From: Candidatus Zixiibacteriota bacterium
GTDB taxonomy: Bacteria > Zixibacteria > MSB-5A5 > GN15 > FEB-12
Length of the DNA stretch: 64,000 bases
Direction: 5' to 3'
NCBI GenBank assembly: GCA_017999435.1
Contig: JAGNLV010000007.1
Span: forward strand, 40,916 to 104,915
In this document: piece by piece, positions 39,701 to 48,476 of the stretch
Layout of the letters: each line of letters begins with the position of its first letter
Position numbering within the stretch: position 1 is the stretch's first letter
The notes under the pieces: generated by a model
What the model was told of the DNA's origin: nothing
What the model saw: the letters and a program-made list of their open reading frames with translations, nothing else
Database searches by the model: none
Position numbers and translations under genes: made by a program

Positions 39701-39810
39701 GGAAACTCGCGGTGCAGCCACTCCTCGAACTCCGGCGTCCCCGTCAACTGGTCGAGACTGCGCCAGTACTGCCTGCCCGTCAGGGACCGGTCGTCCTTCA
39801 GCGATGACAT
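36781..39810 (-). CDS. actB: Alternative complex III iron-sulfur subunit ActB
   Basis: 1009 residues. It fuses a molybdopterin-oxidoreductase-like domain (which in this complex holds no Mo cofactor) with a C-terminal four-cluster ferredoxin domain. A Tat-like signal [21 protein letters not shown] is at about residues 47-67. The last 240 residues hold the cluster ligands: [42 protein letters not shown] and CQQACP. The ATG at 39810 overlaps the end of actA by 13 bases. Longer upstream readings lie on top of actA and are not real. Confidence 0.95.
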   Translation of the reverse strand: MSSLKDDRSLTGRQYWRSLDQLTGTPEFEEWLHREFPQGASEWANAWSRRSFLTLMGASLALAGLSGCRRPEEKIVPYVQPPEDLVPGIPVTYATTMPWGTSAYGILVESHEGRPTKIEGNPLHPSTRGAANAAIQASILDFYDPDRSAAFVREGVNTDWGAFVTFWREQFLAFQAGGGRGLAVLAEPSSSPTIARLRRAFQQRFPNARWIAWAPVADERRQEALRIAFGRDLQPVFHYDRAKVILSLDSDFLLTEDEMVAATHGFAAGRRTTSEKDRMNRLYAVEGLLSVTGANADHRLRLRAREVGSFALALAAELARQGLPLEMLGGAKIPQLSGAAAQWLAPLAGDLLRARGESLVVVGRRQPSAVHALAAALNEALGNTGRTITYVDNPDVARSDSPGLAELVKGMASGEIQALVMLGGNPAYNAPADLEFRAALAKVPTTVHLSTHRDETSQAALWHLPRAHYLEAWGDARAVDGTLSLVQPLIEPLYGGKSDSEVLALLAGGDDARGYDLVRETWRGLIAGDFENGWRQTLHDGILPGQTAAAVAATVRPGEIAAAIKAHQWEVASADARGLEGIFHPCYTTGDGRQANNGWLQELPDPITKLAWDNVATLSPKTAEELGVKNEDLVRVAVNGRELTLPVWIVPGQADYCVGLALGYGREAAGRVASGVGFDTYRLRTAAAMHAAPGVSLTPTGRSYELATTQDHGSMEGRPIVLEATLDEYRRDPDFAARAAVVPAFMAESPKAQERELVREYPSSWQEPSYKDGHQWGMAIDLSACTGCNACTVACQAENNIPVVGKDQVRRGREMHWIRVDRYFEGDLEDPRVVHQPMPCQHCENAPCEQVCPVAATVHSAEGLNQMVYNRCIGTRYCSNNCPYKVRRFNFYHYTANYPETIRMQQNPEVTVRSRGVMEKCTYCIQRISRGKRQARLENRTLRDGEVVSACQQACPAEAIVFGDINNPESNVVRVKKSNRDYALLGEYNTQPRTTYLARIRNLNPEMPA

Positions 39811-40451
39811 GTCCAGCAATCCTCCGACGGCCGAATGTGGTGTTCCTGCATGAAGCGCTCCGCCCAGTCGGCGTGGTCGGGCGCGGGCGCCCAGGTCATA
39901 TTCGTAATCTGATCGAGCGGGCGAAGGTGCGGCGCCGGGTTCCGGTGGCAGCTCAGACACCAGCTCATGCTGAGCGGCTGGACCTGCTCGACAACTTCCA
40001 TCTGCGCCACGTTGCCGTGGCAGCTGAAACACCCGACGCCGCTCTGCACGTGCCGGGCGTGGTCGAAATAGGCGTAGTCGGGCATCTTGTGGATCCGCAC
40101 CCACTCGATCGGGCGGCCGGTCGCGAAACTCTCCCGCACCGGCAGCAGCTTCTGGCTCTCCGGCAGAATCAGCTTGTGGCAGTTCATGCACGTCTGCGTC
40201 GGCGGAACCGTCGCGTATCGCGACTGCTCCACCGCCGTGTGGCAGTAGCGGCAGTCGATTCCGAGATCCCCGGCGTGCAGCTTGTGGCTGTAGGCCACGG
40301 GCTGAACCGGCCGGTACCCGACGTCGGTGTAGCGGGGGGACCCGTAGTACCAGACGCCGAGGACCGCGGCCGCGCCGATCACGATCGCCGCCGCCGCCAG
40401 CAGCAGGGGCAAACGATTTGTCCAGACTGGAAAGATCTGAGCCAAAACCAA
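39798..40451 (-). CDS. actA: Alternative complex III pentaheme cytochrome c ActA (TTG start)
   Basis: 217 residues with an N-terminal membrane anchor (LLLAAAAIVIGAAAVLGVWYYG). Five heme c sites are present: CRYCH, CMNCH, CFSCH, CLSCH and CWTCH, the last ending at the C-terminus. There is no ATG. TTG at 40451 or 40443-40445 is the likely start; the second gives M-AQIFPVW, matching the usual ActA opening. A rare start codon on the first gene of such a large operon is notable. The promoter is at 40557-40585. Confidence 0.92.
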   Translation of the reverse strand: MVLAQIFPVWTNRLPLLLAAAAIVIGAAAVLGVWYYGSPRYTDVGYRPVQPVAYSHKLHAGDLGIDCRYCHTAVEQSRYATVPPTQTCMNCHKLILPESQKLLPVRESFATGRPIEWVRIHKMPDYAYFDHARHVQSGVGCFSCHGNVAQMEVVEQVQPLSMSWCLSCHRNPAPHLRPLDQITNMTWAPAPDHADWAERFMQEHHIRPSEDCWTCHR

Positions 40452-40556
40452 TTATCTCTGCGCCGATCGAGGGATCCTCGCGCGCGCGGGCGCGGTTCGG
40501 GGCGCGCAACGAATCCGCCCGGTTCCATCCCAATCATGTACAGCCGACAGTCCGCA

Positions 40557-40585
40557 ACGATACGCCTCCGTCGGCCCGCTGTCAA
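40557..40585 (-). promoter_or_regulatory. Sigma70-like promoter of the act-cox operon
   Basis: Minus-strand TTGACA (40580-40585), 17 bases, TATCGT (40557-40562). The untranslated leader to actA would be about 100 bases. It is the only clear promoter seen before the 12 kb act-sco-cox unit. Confidence 0.75.
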
Positions 40586-40727
40586 CACAAAAAGACGCTA
40601 TCGAAGAACAAAATAGTCCATTTATCGCAACCGCCGCCCCCGGCCGGCCGGAGTCTCTCCGGCGCGGCGGCCGCGCCGACTTTGTACCGACGAACCTCCC
40701 TGGCCCAACGAACCTTAGCCAACGCAA

Positions 40728-40749
40728 ATGCGGACCGATCGGTCCGCAT
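40728..40749. terminator. Perfect 22-bp palindrome after ctaB
   Basis: Two 9-base arms (ATGCGGACC and GGTCCGCAT) flank GATC. It lies 25 bases after the ctaB stop and upstream of the act promoter. No T-run follows. It may end ctaB transcription or be a protein-binding palindrome controlling the act operon. Confidence 0.5.
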
Positions 40750-40774
40750 GCGGGAACCTCTGCCGCACCCGCGC

Positions 40775-41647
40775 CTACAGCCAGCGCTGCAGCACGCCGT
40801 CCGCCATCATCGCCCCGAAAAGGCTAAACAGGTACACGATCGAGTAGCCGAACAGCGACCGGTATCCGGCGACCGACTGCTCCCGGCGCACGCGGGCCGC
40901 CCGGCGGATGAACTGCCCGCCCAGAAGCGCGGCCACGGCGAAGTAGAACCACCCGGCCGTGAACGCGATCAGCACCAGGCTCGCCCCCACCACTGCCAGC
41001 GTGTACGCGAAAATCCGGTCGACCGTCGCCCGATCCCCCTTCACCAGGGGCAGCATCGGCAGATCGACCTTCTCGTAGTCGTCCTTGCAGTAGAGAGCCA
41101 GCGCCCAGAAGTGCGGCGGCGTCCAGAGGAAGACGATCGCGAACATGATCCACGGCGCAACCGCCATCGCTCCCGTCGCCGCCGTCCACGCCCCCACCGG
41201 CGCCATGGCCCCGGCGATTCCGCCGATCACGATGTTCTGCGGCGTCGTCGGCTTCAGGTACAGCGTGTAGAAGAGGCTGTAGAACAGGATGGTCGCCAGC
41301 GCCAGCGCGGCCGTGAGCAGGTTGAAGAAGAGTGCGAAGACGGCCACGCCGAGCACGCCGATCGCCACCGAGAAAACCAGCGCCCCGGCCGGGCTGATCT
41401 GCTTGCGCGGCAGCGGCCGCCGCCCGCTTGTCCGCTTCATCTGCGCATCGATGTTCCGCTCGAAATACTGGTTGAGGGCGTTGGCCGAGCCGCCCGCCAG
41501 GTACAGGCCGAGCAGCACGAGCAGGAACCGCCCCGGCCGGTCGAGCAGACTCCCCTCGATCACGAGCGAAGCCGTCCCCGTGAACACCACCAGCAGCATG
41601 ATCGACGGTTTGGTCAATTGAAAGTAATGTGCGAGCGTCGCTTTCAT
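40775..41647 (-). CDS. ctaB: Protoheme IX farnesyltransferase (heme O synthase)
   Basis: 290 residues, a UbiA-family membrane enzyme. It adds farnesyl to heme B to make heme O, the substrate of CtaA. The Asp-rich prenyl site is in NALNQYFERNIDAQMKRTSGRRPLP. The loop YLKPTTPQNIVIGGIAGAMAPVGAW and the FLWTPPHFWALALYCKDDYEKVDLPMLP segment are diagnostic. The ATG at 41647 follows GGAGAGAAACAGG. It is transcribed alone from the promoter at 41771-41799. Confidence 0.96.
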   Translation of the reverse strand: MKATLAHYFQLTKPSIMLLVVFTGTASLVIEGSLLDRPGRFLLVLLGLYLAGGSANALNQYFERNIDAQMKRTSGRRPLPRKQISPAGALVFSVAIGVLGVAVFALFFNLLTAALALATILFYSLFYTLYLKPTTPQNIVIGGIAGAMAPVGAWTAATGAMAVAPWIMFAIVFLWTPPHFWALALYCKDDYEKVDLPMLPLVKGDRATVDRIFAYTLAVVGASLVLIAFTAGWFYFAVAALLGGQFIRRAARVRREQSVAGYRSLFGYSIVYLFSLFGAMMADGVLQRWL

Positions 41648-41770
41648 CGGCCTGTTTCTCTCCGCCGGCGGGACCTTCCCCGCGGCTCGCGCTCTGCAAC
41701 CGCGCACCCCCGCCGAAAGTTCCGCGCTTCGCGGCCGGGAACGCCGTTAAATCGAGCAAACTTGTCCACC

Positions 41771-41799
41771 TTATTACGGTATTCCGACTCCGTTGTCAA
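41771..41799 (-). promoter_or_regulatory. Strong sigma70-like promoter of ctaB
   Basis: Minus-strand TTGACA (41794-41799), 17 bases, TAATAA (41771-41776). The leader to ctaB is about 120 bases. It is divergent from the promoter at 41818-41846. Confidence 0.75.
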
Positions 41800-41817
41800 T
41801 ATCCGCGGCCGCGAAAC

Positions 41818-41846
41818 TTGACTTTTTTCTCCCCGGTCGCTATTTT
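41818..41846 (+). promoter_or_regulatory. Sigma70-like promoter of the DUF5686-like gene
   Basis: TTGACT (41818-41823), 17 bases, TATTTT (41841-41846). The candidate GTG start begins 8 bases after the -10, so the mRNA would be leaderless. Confidence 0.55.
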
Positions 41847-41853
41847 GGCCACC

Positions 41854-44286
41854 GTGTACGCGCCGCAACCGGTATATCGGGAGTGCACCACGCGCGCCGC
41901 CTGTCTTTTCCGGCGGGTCCGGTTCGCGCTGCTCCCCGCCGCGGTCGCGCTCGTCCTCGGCGCCCCTCGCACCGCCGCCGCGGCGATAATCGAGGGAACT
42001 ATCTGCGACTCGGCCACCCACGAGCCTATCCCGCGGGTCACAATCCGCGTCGAGCATGAGGACCGGGTGATGTTCTCCAACGAGGACGGCTACTACCGTC
42101 TCCGGCTCGACCCCGGAACCCATCGCCTGCGCTTCACCCACATCGCCTATTTCCCGGCGGCCTGCGACGTCGCCCTGAGCGACTCGACCTCGTCCCGGGA
42201 CATCCTCCTCGCCTCCTGCCTGATCGACGTCCCCGGCACGCGTGTCTACTCCCGGGCCTACGACCCCGCGCAGGAGATTATCGTCGAGGCGATCCGGCAC
42301 AAAGAGGAGCTGCTCGCCCGGATCAGGGACTACCGATTCGAGGGCTACACGAAACTCGCGGTGCGCCGGCTCACTGACGACGGGCCTGCCGAGTATTTCG
42401 CGATCATCGAAAGCCAGCTCGAGGGTTGGTTCCGGCAACCCGACCGCTACAAGGAGATCATCACCGCCCGGCGCCAGTCCGCGAACATCCCCGCCGAAGT
42501 GAATATCATCACGATCGGCGAGATCTTCAACTTCAACGCCAACCGCATCGACCTCGGGCAGCCGGTCGTTTCCCCCACCGCCTCCGACGCTCTCGACTAC
42601 TACAATTATTACCTGCTGGATACGGTGCTGGTCGACGGCGCGCCGGCGTTTCTCCTGGAGGTCGAACCCCGCACCGATGCCCACGCTCTCTTCGCCGGCC
42701 GGATTCTGATCGTCGATTCGGTCTACGCCGTCGCCGGCGTCGACCTCGGCCTGAACAAGGGCTTCGACTCGCCGTACCTGAAGGATCTTCGCTTCACCCA
42801 GCGCATGTCCCGCTTCGACAATGACATCTGGATGCCGGTTGAGATCCGGTTCGACGGCGATTTCCAGTCGCCGCTCCCGCTCATTCCCGACCTCCGCTTC
42901 GCCTACACCGGCCTGCTCAACCGCCTCGTGATCAACCAGGGCATCCCCGAGGAGCGCTTCGACCGCTACGTTCTCGAGGTGGCGCCGGAGGCCGACGACC
43001 TCGACTCGGCCGCCTGGGAGCAGGGCGCCCTCCTGCCCCTGACCGAGAGTGAGCAGACGGGCTACCGGTACCTCGACTCGCTGAAGCACCGTCCCCTCAC
43101 GCCGCGGCGGGCCCTGGGGTACGGCGTCATGCTCGCGGCGGCGGGCACCATGGCGCAGTCCGCCCACAAGTTCTTCCACTTCAACCGGGTCGAGGGACCC
43201 TACCTCGGCGCGGGCGCCAATCTGACCAAACTCGTTCCCCGCTCCGAATTGTCCCTCAAAACCGGCCGCGCCTTCGACGCCGACTGCTGGCAGCACCATT
43301 ACCGGCTGCAGGTGCTGCTCCACGAGCCGACGCAGTTGAAAGCGGCCATCGGCTACCGCGATGAAATCGTCGCCCGGCCCAACATCTACGGCGACCAGGC
43401 CCTCAACCCCACTTTCGCCAACCTGTTCTTCAAGTACGACCCCATCGACTATTACCTTGAGAAAGGTTTTGACCTCGGGCTGTCGCTGCGCATCCTCCCG
43501 CACACCTCCGCCACACTCGGCTACCGCGACTTCCGGCAGTCGACAGTCGGCAACACCACCGAATACAGCCTGACCGGCATCGACCGCGCTTACCGCTCCA
43601 ACCCGGTGATCGCCGACGGCCGTCTGCGCGCCCTCTCCGCCGGCCTCGCTTACGACTCCCGGCCGCTGGTTCGTTTCAAGGGCCGGGAGCAACAGGTCAT
43701 GGCGTACCCCTACACGTCGGTGCGGCTCGAGTTCGAAGCCGCCGATCCGGATCTGATCGCCACCGATTTTCACTTCCGCCGGTACGCGCTCTCGCTGGTG
43801 CGGGTGCAGTCGCTGGCCGGCTGGGGATTCACGTCGCTCCGCGCGTATGCCGGCGGCTCGGACTACGCCCTGCCGCCCCAGCGCTTTTTCACGGTCTCGC
43901 TGGAGAACCCGTACGAGCCGTTCCTCGAGTTCAAAACGCTCAGCGATTTCAACGTCACCGGCGACCGCGTCGCCGCATTCTACCTCGAGCATGATTTCGG
44001 AGGCACGCTCTTCCGGCGCCTCGGCCTGCCCCTGCTGGAGGAGTTGCCGTTCGGTCTGGCGGTTTACGGCGGATCGTTCTGGACCGATATCCGCGCCGCC
44101 ACCCGCGCCAGCTTCCCCGCTGCCTTCGCCGGTGCGCCGGACCCGCCCAAAAGCGCGCCGGACTGGTATTCCGAAATCGGCTTCGGCATTTCCCGCCTGC
44201 CCCTCTTGGTGGAGCTGCTCTTCACCTGGCGGGTCTCGGCCCACGAGAGCGACCGCTTCAGCTTCAAATTCAACATGAGCTTCTGA
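41854..44286 (+). CDS. Outer-membrane protein with carboxypeptidase-regulatory-like domain (DUF5686-like)
   Basis: About 810 residues from the GTG at 41854. A signal peptide (RFALLPAAVALVLGAPRTAAAA) is followed by a carboxypeptidase-regulatory-like beta-sandwich (GTICDSATHEPIPRVTIRVE to SLIDVPG-like end, about residues 45-125). A DUF5686-type middle (about 140-420, with AEVNIITIGEIFNFNANRIDLG) comes next. The C-terminal half is rich in alternating aromatic strands and ends in Phe (FKFNMSF), the outer-membrane barrel insertion signal. In the Bacteroidetes and relatives such proteins are outer-membrane proteins of unclear function. No ATG exists near the N-terminus; TTG at 41845 is an alternative. 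Confidence 0.8.
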   Translation: MYAPQPVYRECTTRAACLFRRVRFALLPAAVALVLGAPRTAAAAIIEGTICDSATHEPIPRVTIRVEHEDRVMFSNEDGYYRLRLDPGTHRLRFTHIAYFPAACDVALSDSTSSRDILLASCLIDVPGTRVYSRAYDPAQEIIVEAIRHKEELLARIRDYRFEGYTKLAVRRLTDDGPAEYFAIIESQLEGWFRQPDRYKEIITARRQSANIPAEVNIITIGEIFNFNANRIDLGQPVVSPTASDALDYYNYYLLDTVLVDGAPAFLLEVEPRTDAHALFAGRILIVDSVYAVAGVDLGLNKGFDSPYLKDLRFTQRMSRFDNDIWMPVEIRFDGDFQSPLPLIPDLRFAYTGLLNRLVINQGIPEERFDRYVLEVAPEADDLDSAAWEQGALLPLTESEQTGYRYLDSLKHRPLTPRRALGYGVMLAAAGTMAQSAHKFFHFNRVEGPYLGAGANLTKLVPRSELSLKTGRAFDADCWQHHYRLQVLLHEPTQLKAAIGYRDEIVARPNIYGDQALNPTFANLFFKYDPIDYYLEKGFDLGLSLRILPHTSATLGYRDFRQSTVGNTTEYSLTGIDRAYRSNPVIADGRLRALSAGLAYDSRPLVRFKGREQQVMAYPYTSVRLEFEAADPDLIATDFHFRRYALSLVRVQSLAGWGFTSLRAYAGGSDYALPPQRFFTVSLENPYEPFLEFKTLSDFNVTGDRVAAFYLEHDFGGTLFRRLGLPLLEELPFGLAVYGGSFWTDIRAATRASFPAAFAGAPDPPKSAPDWYSEIGFGISRLPLLVELLFTWRVSAHESDRFSFKFNMSF

Positions 44287-44301
44287 TTCGGGCCAAAAGA
44301 A

Positions 44302-44328
44302 ACCGGGCGGCCCGCCCGGCCGCCCGGT
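44302..44328. terminator. Bidirectional hairpin between convergent genes
   Basis: ACCGGGCGG (44302-44310) and CCGCCCGGT (44320-44328) form a 9-bp stem between the stops of the outer-membrane gene and the protease gene. No clear U-run is visible on either strand. Confidence 0.5.
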
Positions 44329-44352
44329 CAAACTCCTGTCCCTGCCACTCTG

Positions 44353-45834
44353 TTAAAGGGTGAAAGCGATGAAGAAGTAACGGTCCTGGCGCTGGACGCG
44401 CAGCAGGACGTCGTCCCCCTTTCCAACCCCCGACAACAGGCTCCGGAGCTCATCGACCGATCGCACCTGCCGCCGATTGACCGCCCGAACCACGTCCCCT
44501 TCGCGCAGCCCCGCCTGGTACGCGGAGCTCTCGGAATCCACGGCGATCACGACGGCGCCGCCGGCCCCGCCTTCCACTCCGTACTCGCGCGCCAGATCTC
44601 GGGTCAACTCGGCCACCTGGAAACCGAGGGTCTCGTCCAGCGATGATCCGGGCCCCCCGGCCGCGGCCGCCTCGGCCGTCATCTCCACCAGCTTGACCCA
44701 CACCTGGTTTTTCGCGCCCTCATGGAACACAGTCAGGCTGGCCCGGGTCCCCGGGCGAATTTCGGCGATCCGGTTGCGCAACTCCGTGGAATTCTGGACC
44801 GTCTGACCGTCGATCGCGAGGATCACATCCCCTTCCTTCAGACCCGCATCCTCGGCCGGACTTCCCTTCACCACCTCCTGCACGAGCGCCCCCTGGGTGC
44901 TCTCCAGGCCGAGGGTGCGGCTCATCGCCGGCGAGATGTCCGAGATCGACACCCCCAGCCAGCCGCGGACCACGTGCCCTTCCTGAATGAGCGACTCCAT
45001 CACGTACTTCACCATGTTCACGGGCACCGCGAAACCGATCCCCTGGTACCCGCCGCTCTGAGAGGCGATCGCCGTGTTGATCCCAATCAACTCCCCGTCG
45101 AGATTCACCAGCGGCCCGCCCGAATTGCCCGGATTGATGGCTGCGTCGGTCTGGATGAAGTCCTCGTAGTCGGCCAGCCCGACGTTGGACCGCCCTTTGG
45201 CGCTGACAATCCCCTGCGTTACCGTCTGCGCCAGATTGGGCGAGAGCGGACTGCCGACCGCGACCACCCACTCGCCGACCCTGATATCGTCGCTGTTGCC
45301 GAGGCGGATGGCTCGAAGGCCGTTGGCGTCGATGCGCAGCACGGCAATGTCGGTGCGGGGATCGGTCCCGATCACTTTCGCCGTCTGCCGCTGCCCGTCC
45401 GATGTCTGCACATAGATGGTGTCGGCGTCCTGGACGACATGGTTATTAGTGACAATGTAGCCGTCCTCGCTGATGATCACTCCGGAGCCGAGCCCGGTCT
45501 GCCGGTACTCCTGTTCCGGCGCCTGCCGCCCCGGCGTGCCGAAGAACTGATCGAAAAAGCCTCCGAAGGGGCTGTTGTAGAAGGGGTTGCGCATCCGAAG
45601 GACGCGCTCAGAGAAGACGGTCACGACCGATGGCCGCACCTCGTCGGCGATCTCGACAAACGCGTTCCCGAGGTCGCGCAGCGATTGTATCGGCCGGTCG
45701 GCCGGGCCGGCCGCCTGCCGCTGGTTCTGCGCTTGGACGGAATTGGGGTAGTCGAAGTACTCCGTGATGATTCCGCCGGCAACAAGCAGCCCGATGACAA
45801 CCAGCATCGGCGTCAAATACTTGCCCCGAATCAT
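44353..45834 (-). CDS. Do/HtrA-type periplasmic serine protease
   Basis: 493 residues. An N-terminal membrane anchor or signal (LTPMLVVIGLLVAGGII) is followed by a trypsin-like domain with the full triad: His in VTNNHVVQ, Asp in DPRTDIAVLRI and Ser in NPGNSGGPL. Two PDZ domains cover about residues 285-375 and 395-490. It degrades or chaperones misfolded envelope proteins. AAAGGAG stands before the ATG at 45834. It is a single-gene unit convergent with the outer-membrane protein, whose folding it may watch. DegP, DegQ and MucD names cannot be separated. Confidence 0.95.
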   Translation of the reverse strand: MIRGKYLTPMLVVIGLLVAGGIITEYFDYPNSVQAQNQRQAAGPADRPIQSLRDLGNAFVEIADEVRPSVVTVFSERVLRMRNPFYNSPFGGFFDQFFGTPGRQAPEQEYRQTGLGSGVIISEDGYIVTNNHVVQDADTIYVQTSDGQRQTAKVIGTDPRTDIAVLRIDANGLRAIRLGNSDDIRVGEWVVAVGSPLSPNLAQTVTQGIVSAKGRSNVGLADYEDFIQTDAAINPGNSGGPLVNLDGELIGINTAIASQSGGYQGIGFAVPVNMVKYVMESLIQEGHVVRGWLGVSISDISPAMSRTLGLESTQGALVQEVVKGSPAEDAGLKEGDVILAIDGQTVQNSTELRNRIAEIRPGTRASLTVFHEGAKNQVWVKLVEMTAEAAAAGGPGSSLDETLGFQVAELTRDLAREYGVEGGAGGAVVIAVDSESSAYQAGLREGDVVRAVNRRQVRSVDELRSLLSGVGKGDDVLLRVQRQDRYFFIAFTL

Positions 45835-45969
45835 AACCTTGGCACTCCTTTACACTGGTGAGGCCGCCTTCCCGCCTCACGGTTCTTTCCAATATAGTAC
45901 ACCCTTCCGCCCGGCCGGTTTCCTGCCGATTCGCGCTCCCCGCCCGACCGCCCAGCGTCCGGTTTTTAG

Positions 45970-45998
45970 TTGCCAACGGCCCCCGGGGAATGTAGATA
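45970..45998 (+). promoter_or_regulatory. Probable promoter of the 46036 gene
   Basis: TTGCCA (45970-45975), 17 bases, TAGATA (45993-45998), 37 bases before the ATG. Confidence 0.45.
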
Positions 45999-46035
45999 CT
46001 CTGGTGCAATCTTTCATTCTACACAAGAGGCCGAT

Positions 46036-47115
46036 ATGAGAGCCATCCCCGCCCCCGCCCTTCGGGCCGCCTTCCTCATGGCGGCGGTCGCACTCGCCGT
46101 GGAATGCTCCGATGACTATAAAAGCACGGATAACCCGGAGCCCGGAAGCCCGGTCCTGGCCGCCATCGGCCCCCGGAGCACGACGACAGACGTCCCGCTC
46201 GCCTTCACCGTCACCGCCACCGACCCGGACGGCCAAATCCCCGCACTGTCGGCCGTCGACCTCCCTGAGGGCGCATCGTTCACCGACCACGCCACCGGCG
46301 CCGGCGACTTCGCCTGGACCCCCACGCTCGCGCAGGCCGGAACCCACCAGGTGACGTTCATCGCTTCCGACGGCGCCCTCACCGACCAGGAGATCGTGAC
46401 GATCACGGTCAGCGAACCGGGCGAGCAGACAGCGATCATCGCCGACCACCGCGCGCCCGAGCGGGCGGCGCAGATTCCCGGCGCGATCCTCGACCGAATC
46501 CGCGACAGCCTCACCATTTACTTCGGCCACACCTCGCACGGCTCCCAGTTGCTCACCGGCATGGATCTGCTGGCAGGGATGAGTTCCGCCTACCTCCGGC
46601 CGGCCATCACCGAGTACGGCGATGACCTCGGGGTGGTCGGCGACACCACCTGGACCGCCGAAATCAGAAACTACCTCAACGGTCACCCGGAAACGAATGT
46701 GGTGATCTGGTCGTGGTGCGGCGGCGTGTCCGAAAATACGGAAGCCGGCATCAACGCCTACCTGACCGCCTGGTCCGACCTCGAAACCGATTACCCCGAC
46801 GTGGACTTCATCTACATGACCGGCCATCTCGACGGCACCGGCCCCGCCGGGAACCTCTATGCGCGCAATAACCAGATCCGGGCCTACTGCGTCGAGCACG
46901 GAAAGACCCTCTTCGACTTTGCCGACATCGAAAGCTACGATCCCGATGGCGCTTACTACCCGGATGAAACCGACGCCTGCAACTGGTGCGCGGACTGGTG
47001 CGCCACGCATTCGTGCGAGAGCTGCAGTTGCGCCCACTCCCACTGCTTCAATTGTTACCGCAAGGGCCAGGCGTTTTGGTGGCTGTTGGCCCGCCTCGCC
47101 GGCTGGTCGGGATGA
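46036..47115 (+). CDS. Secreted protein: Ig-like domain, SGNH-like domain, 8-Cys C-terminal tail
   Basis: 359 residues; no family recognised overall. A signal peptide ends near VALAVEC; the Cys is preceded by Glu, so lipid attachment is doubtful. Residues about 40-125 look like a putative Ig/cadherin-like domain (PRSTTTDVPLAFTVTATDPDG to DGALTDQEIVTITV). The next 190 residues contain IYFGHTSHGSQLLTGMD, VVIWSWCGGVSE and DFIYMTGHLDG, which resembles an SGNH-type hydrolase layout without a clear GDS block. The last 35 residues carry eight cysteines (CNWCADWC, then THSCESCSC, then SHCFNCYRK), ending WWLLARLAGWSG. AGAGG precedes the ATG. The Cys tail may bind metal or form disulfides. Confidence 0.75.
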   Translation: MRAIPAPALRAAFLMAAVALAVECSDDYKSTDNPEPGSPVLAAIGPRSTTTDVPLAFTVTATDPDGQIPALSAVDLPEGASFTDHATGAGDFAWTPTLAQAGTHQVTFIASDGALTDQEIVTITVSEPGEQTAIIADHRAPERAAQIPGAILDRIRDSLTIYFGHTSHGSQLLTGMDLLAGMSSAYLRPAITEYGDDLGVVGDTTWTAEIRNYLNGHPETNVVIWSWCGGVSENTEAGINAYLTAWSDLETDYPDVDFIYMTGHLDGTGPAGNLYARNNQIRAYCVEHGKTLFDFADIESYDPDGAYYPDETDACNWCADWCATHSCESCSCAHSHCFNCYRKGQAFWWLLARLAGWSG

Positions 47116-47137
47116 GCGCGGCCCCTGCCGGCTGCGC

Positions 47138-47428
47138 CTACCTGAACCGACGGCTGACATTCATGACGCGCAGGGCGCGGAGATCGGTCGCGCGGTAGGC
47201 GATCCGTACGGTGTCCCCCGGCGCCGGATCGGAGCCTTTCTCGGCCCCGGTCAGGTCGAGCGCCACCGTCCTCCCCGCCGCCCGTTCATCGGACAGGACC
47301 ACGATCCCGGAAGAGGGATCATAGCTGACCACAGCCCCCTGCACGACGGACGGGGCGTCGCCGCACGATGGGGCGGCGGACGCGAGCAGCAGAGCCGCGG
47401 CTGCCCCCAGGATCAGGCGCCTCTTCAT
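47138..47428 (-). CDS. Small lipoprotein-like secreted protein
   Basis: 96 residues. A signal sequence MKRRLILGAAAALLLASAAPSC suggests a lipoprotein with Cys near residue 22 (the lipobox APSC is imperfect). The mature part is a small beta-rich domain (SVVQGAVVSYDPSSGIVVLSDE to VRIAYRATDLRALRVMNVSR). Such short OB-like domains are seen with metal or periplasmic transport genes. It overlaps the TauE/SafE stop by 4 bases, so it belongs to that operon. Function unknown. Confidence 0.75.
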   Translation of the reverse strand: MKRRLILGAAAALLLASAAPSCGDAPSVVQGAVVSYDPSSGIVVLSDERAAGRTVALDLTGAEKGSDPAPGDTVRIAYRATDLRALRVMNVSRRFR

Positions 47429-48456
47429 GGCGTCTTCCCCCCCGCCGCCCGCCGGGCCTCCGTCCGCTCCCGCAGCATCCCCTGCACGAGCAACGCCACG
47501 ATCACGCCGCTGATCGCAATTCCCGCCGCGAGGATCAGAACCGACGACAGCAGTTGCAGGCGGACTTGTTTCAGGAGGACCGAGGCCCAGGCAATGAAGA
47601 TGGTGACGGCGAACAACAGCCGGATCGAATAGCCCCGCACATACTTCACCGCCACCGCGCCGATCTGCGCGCCCACCGCCGCCCCCGCCAGCATCCACAT
47701 CGCCGCCAGCAGATCGACCCGCCCCTTGAGACCGTACGTGAACCCGCCGTAGGCCCCGGTGACCATCACCTCAAACAGATCCGTCCCCACCGCCACCAGC
47801 GTCGGACAGCCGACCAGGTAGATGAGCGCGGGCATGCGGATGAATCCGCCGCCCACTCCCAGCACGCTGGCGACTGCGCCGGTGACGAGACCGACGAGGA
47901 CCGGCAGCCAGAGCGAGCACCGGATGCGCGAGGTCGTGAAAGTGACCATCGGCGGAAGGTTGATCCGCTGGAGCCGCTGCGCCAGCGTCGCCCGCACCGG
48001 CGCCGCCCGATCACCCGGCGATGCCGCCTGCCGCCGAGCGTGTCTCCGGTAATCGTACAGCACGTAGCTCCCGATGAGGAATAGAAAGACGATGTAGATC
48101 GTCCGAATCATCGATTCCGCCAGGCCGTGCCGCTCCAGAGCCATCACCAGTTTCGCTCCCAGCTCGATGCCCGCCATCGTGCCCACCATCATCGCCACCG
48201 CCAGCCGCATGTCGACATTGCCGAATTTGCTGTGGCGGATCGTGGCGACGATCGATTTCCCCCCCATGTGCGCAAGGTCGGTGCCGATCGCGTAGGGCAT
48301 GGGGAAACCGAAGATGTTCAGAGCGGGCGTGACAATCCACGCGCCGCCGATGCCGAAAAATCCCCCGCACACCCCCACCGTTGCCCCGATGAGCAGCAGG
48401 AGCAGAGCGTTCATTTCCGTCCCGGCGATCGGCAGGTAGATGGTCAGCATATCCAT
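47425..48456 (-). CDS. TauE/SafE-family anion exporter
   Basis: 343 residues, about eight membrane helices. The two-fold family repeat is visible: GATVGVCGGFFGIGGAWIVTPALN near the N-terminus and GAVASVLGVGGGFIRMPALIY in the second half. These exporters move sulfite, sulfoacetate or related anions. The ATG at 48456 places the conserved first helix correctly; longer readings are not supported. It lies between two small membrane or lipoprotein genes, all overlapping or close. Confidence 0.9.
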   Translation of the reverse strand: MDMLTIYLPIAGTEMNALLLLLIGATVGVCGGFFGIGGAWIVTPALNIFGFPMPYAIGTDLAHMGGKSIVATIRHSKFGNVDMRLAVAMMVGTMAGIELGAKLVMALERHGLAESMIRTIYIVFLFLIGSYVLYDYRRHARRQAASPGDRAAPVRATLAQRLQRINLPPMVTFTTSRIRCSLWLPVLVGLVTGAVASVLGVGGGFIRMPALIYLVGCPTLVAVGTDLFEVMVTGAYGGFTYGLKGRVDLLAAMWMLAGAAVGAQIGAVAVKYVRGYSIRLLFAVTIFIAWASVLLKQVRLQLLSSVLILAAGIAISGVIVALLVQGMLRERTEARRAAGGKTP

Positions 48457-48476
48457 GCCCGTGTTCCCCCCCGCCG

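Noticed and set aside
39811..40533. Upstream extension of ActB
   Set aside because: It lies entirely over actA, whose five CxxCH motifs are in a different frame. The Tat-like signal of ActB is near the ATG at 39810.
41644..44331. Long minus-strand open frame opposite the DUF5686-like gene
   Set aside because: It is composed of Val/Glu/Gly/Arg repeats typical of antisense shadows. The plus strand has a signal peptide, promoter and barrel ending.
45877..47160. Minus-strand open frame opposite the Ig/SGNH-like gene
   Set aside because: Same shadow composition, no ribosome-binding site, and the plus-strand frame has a signal peptide and clear start.
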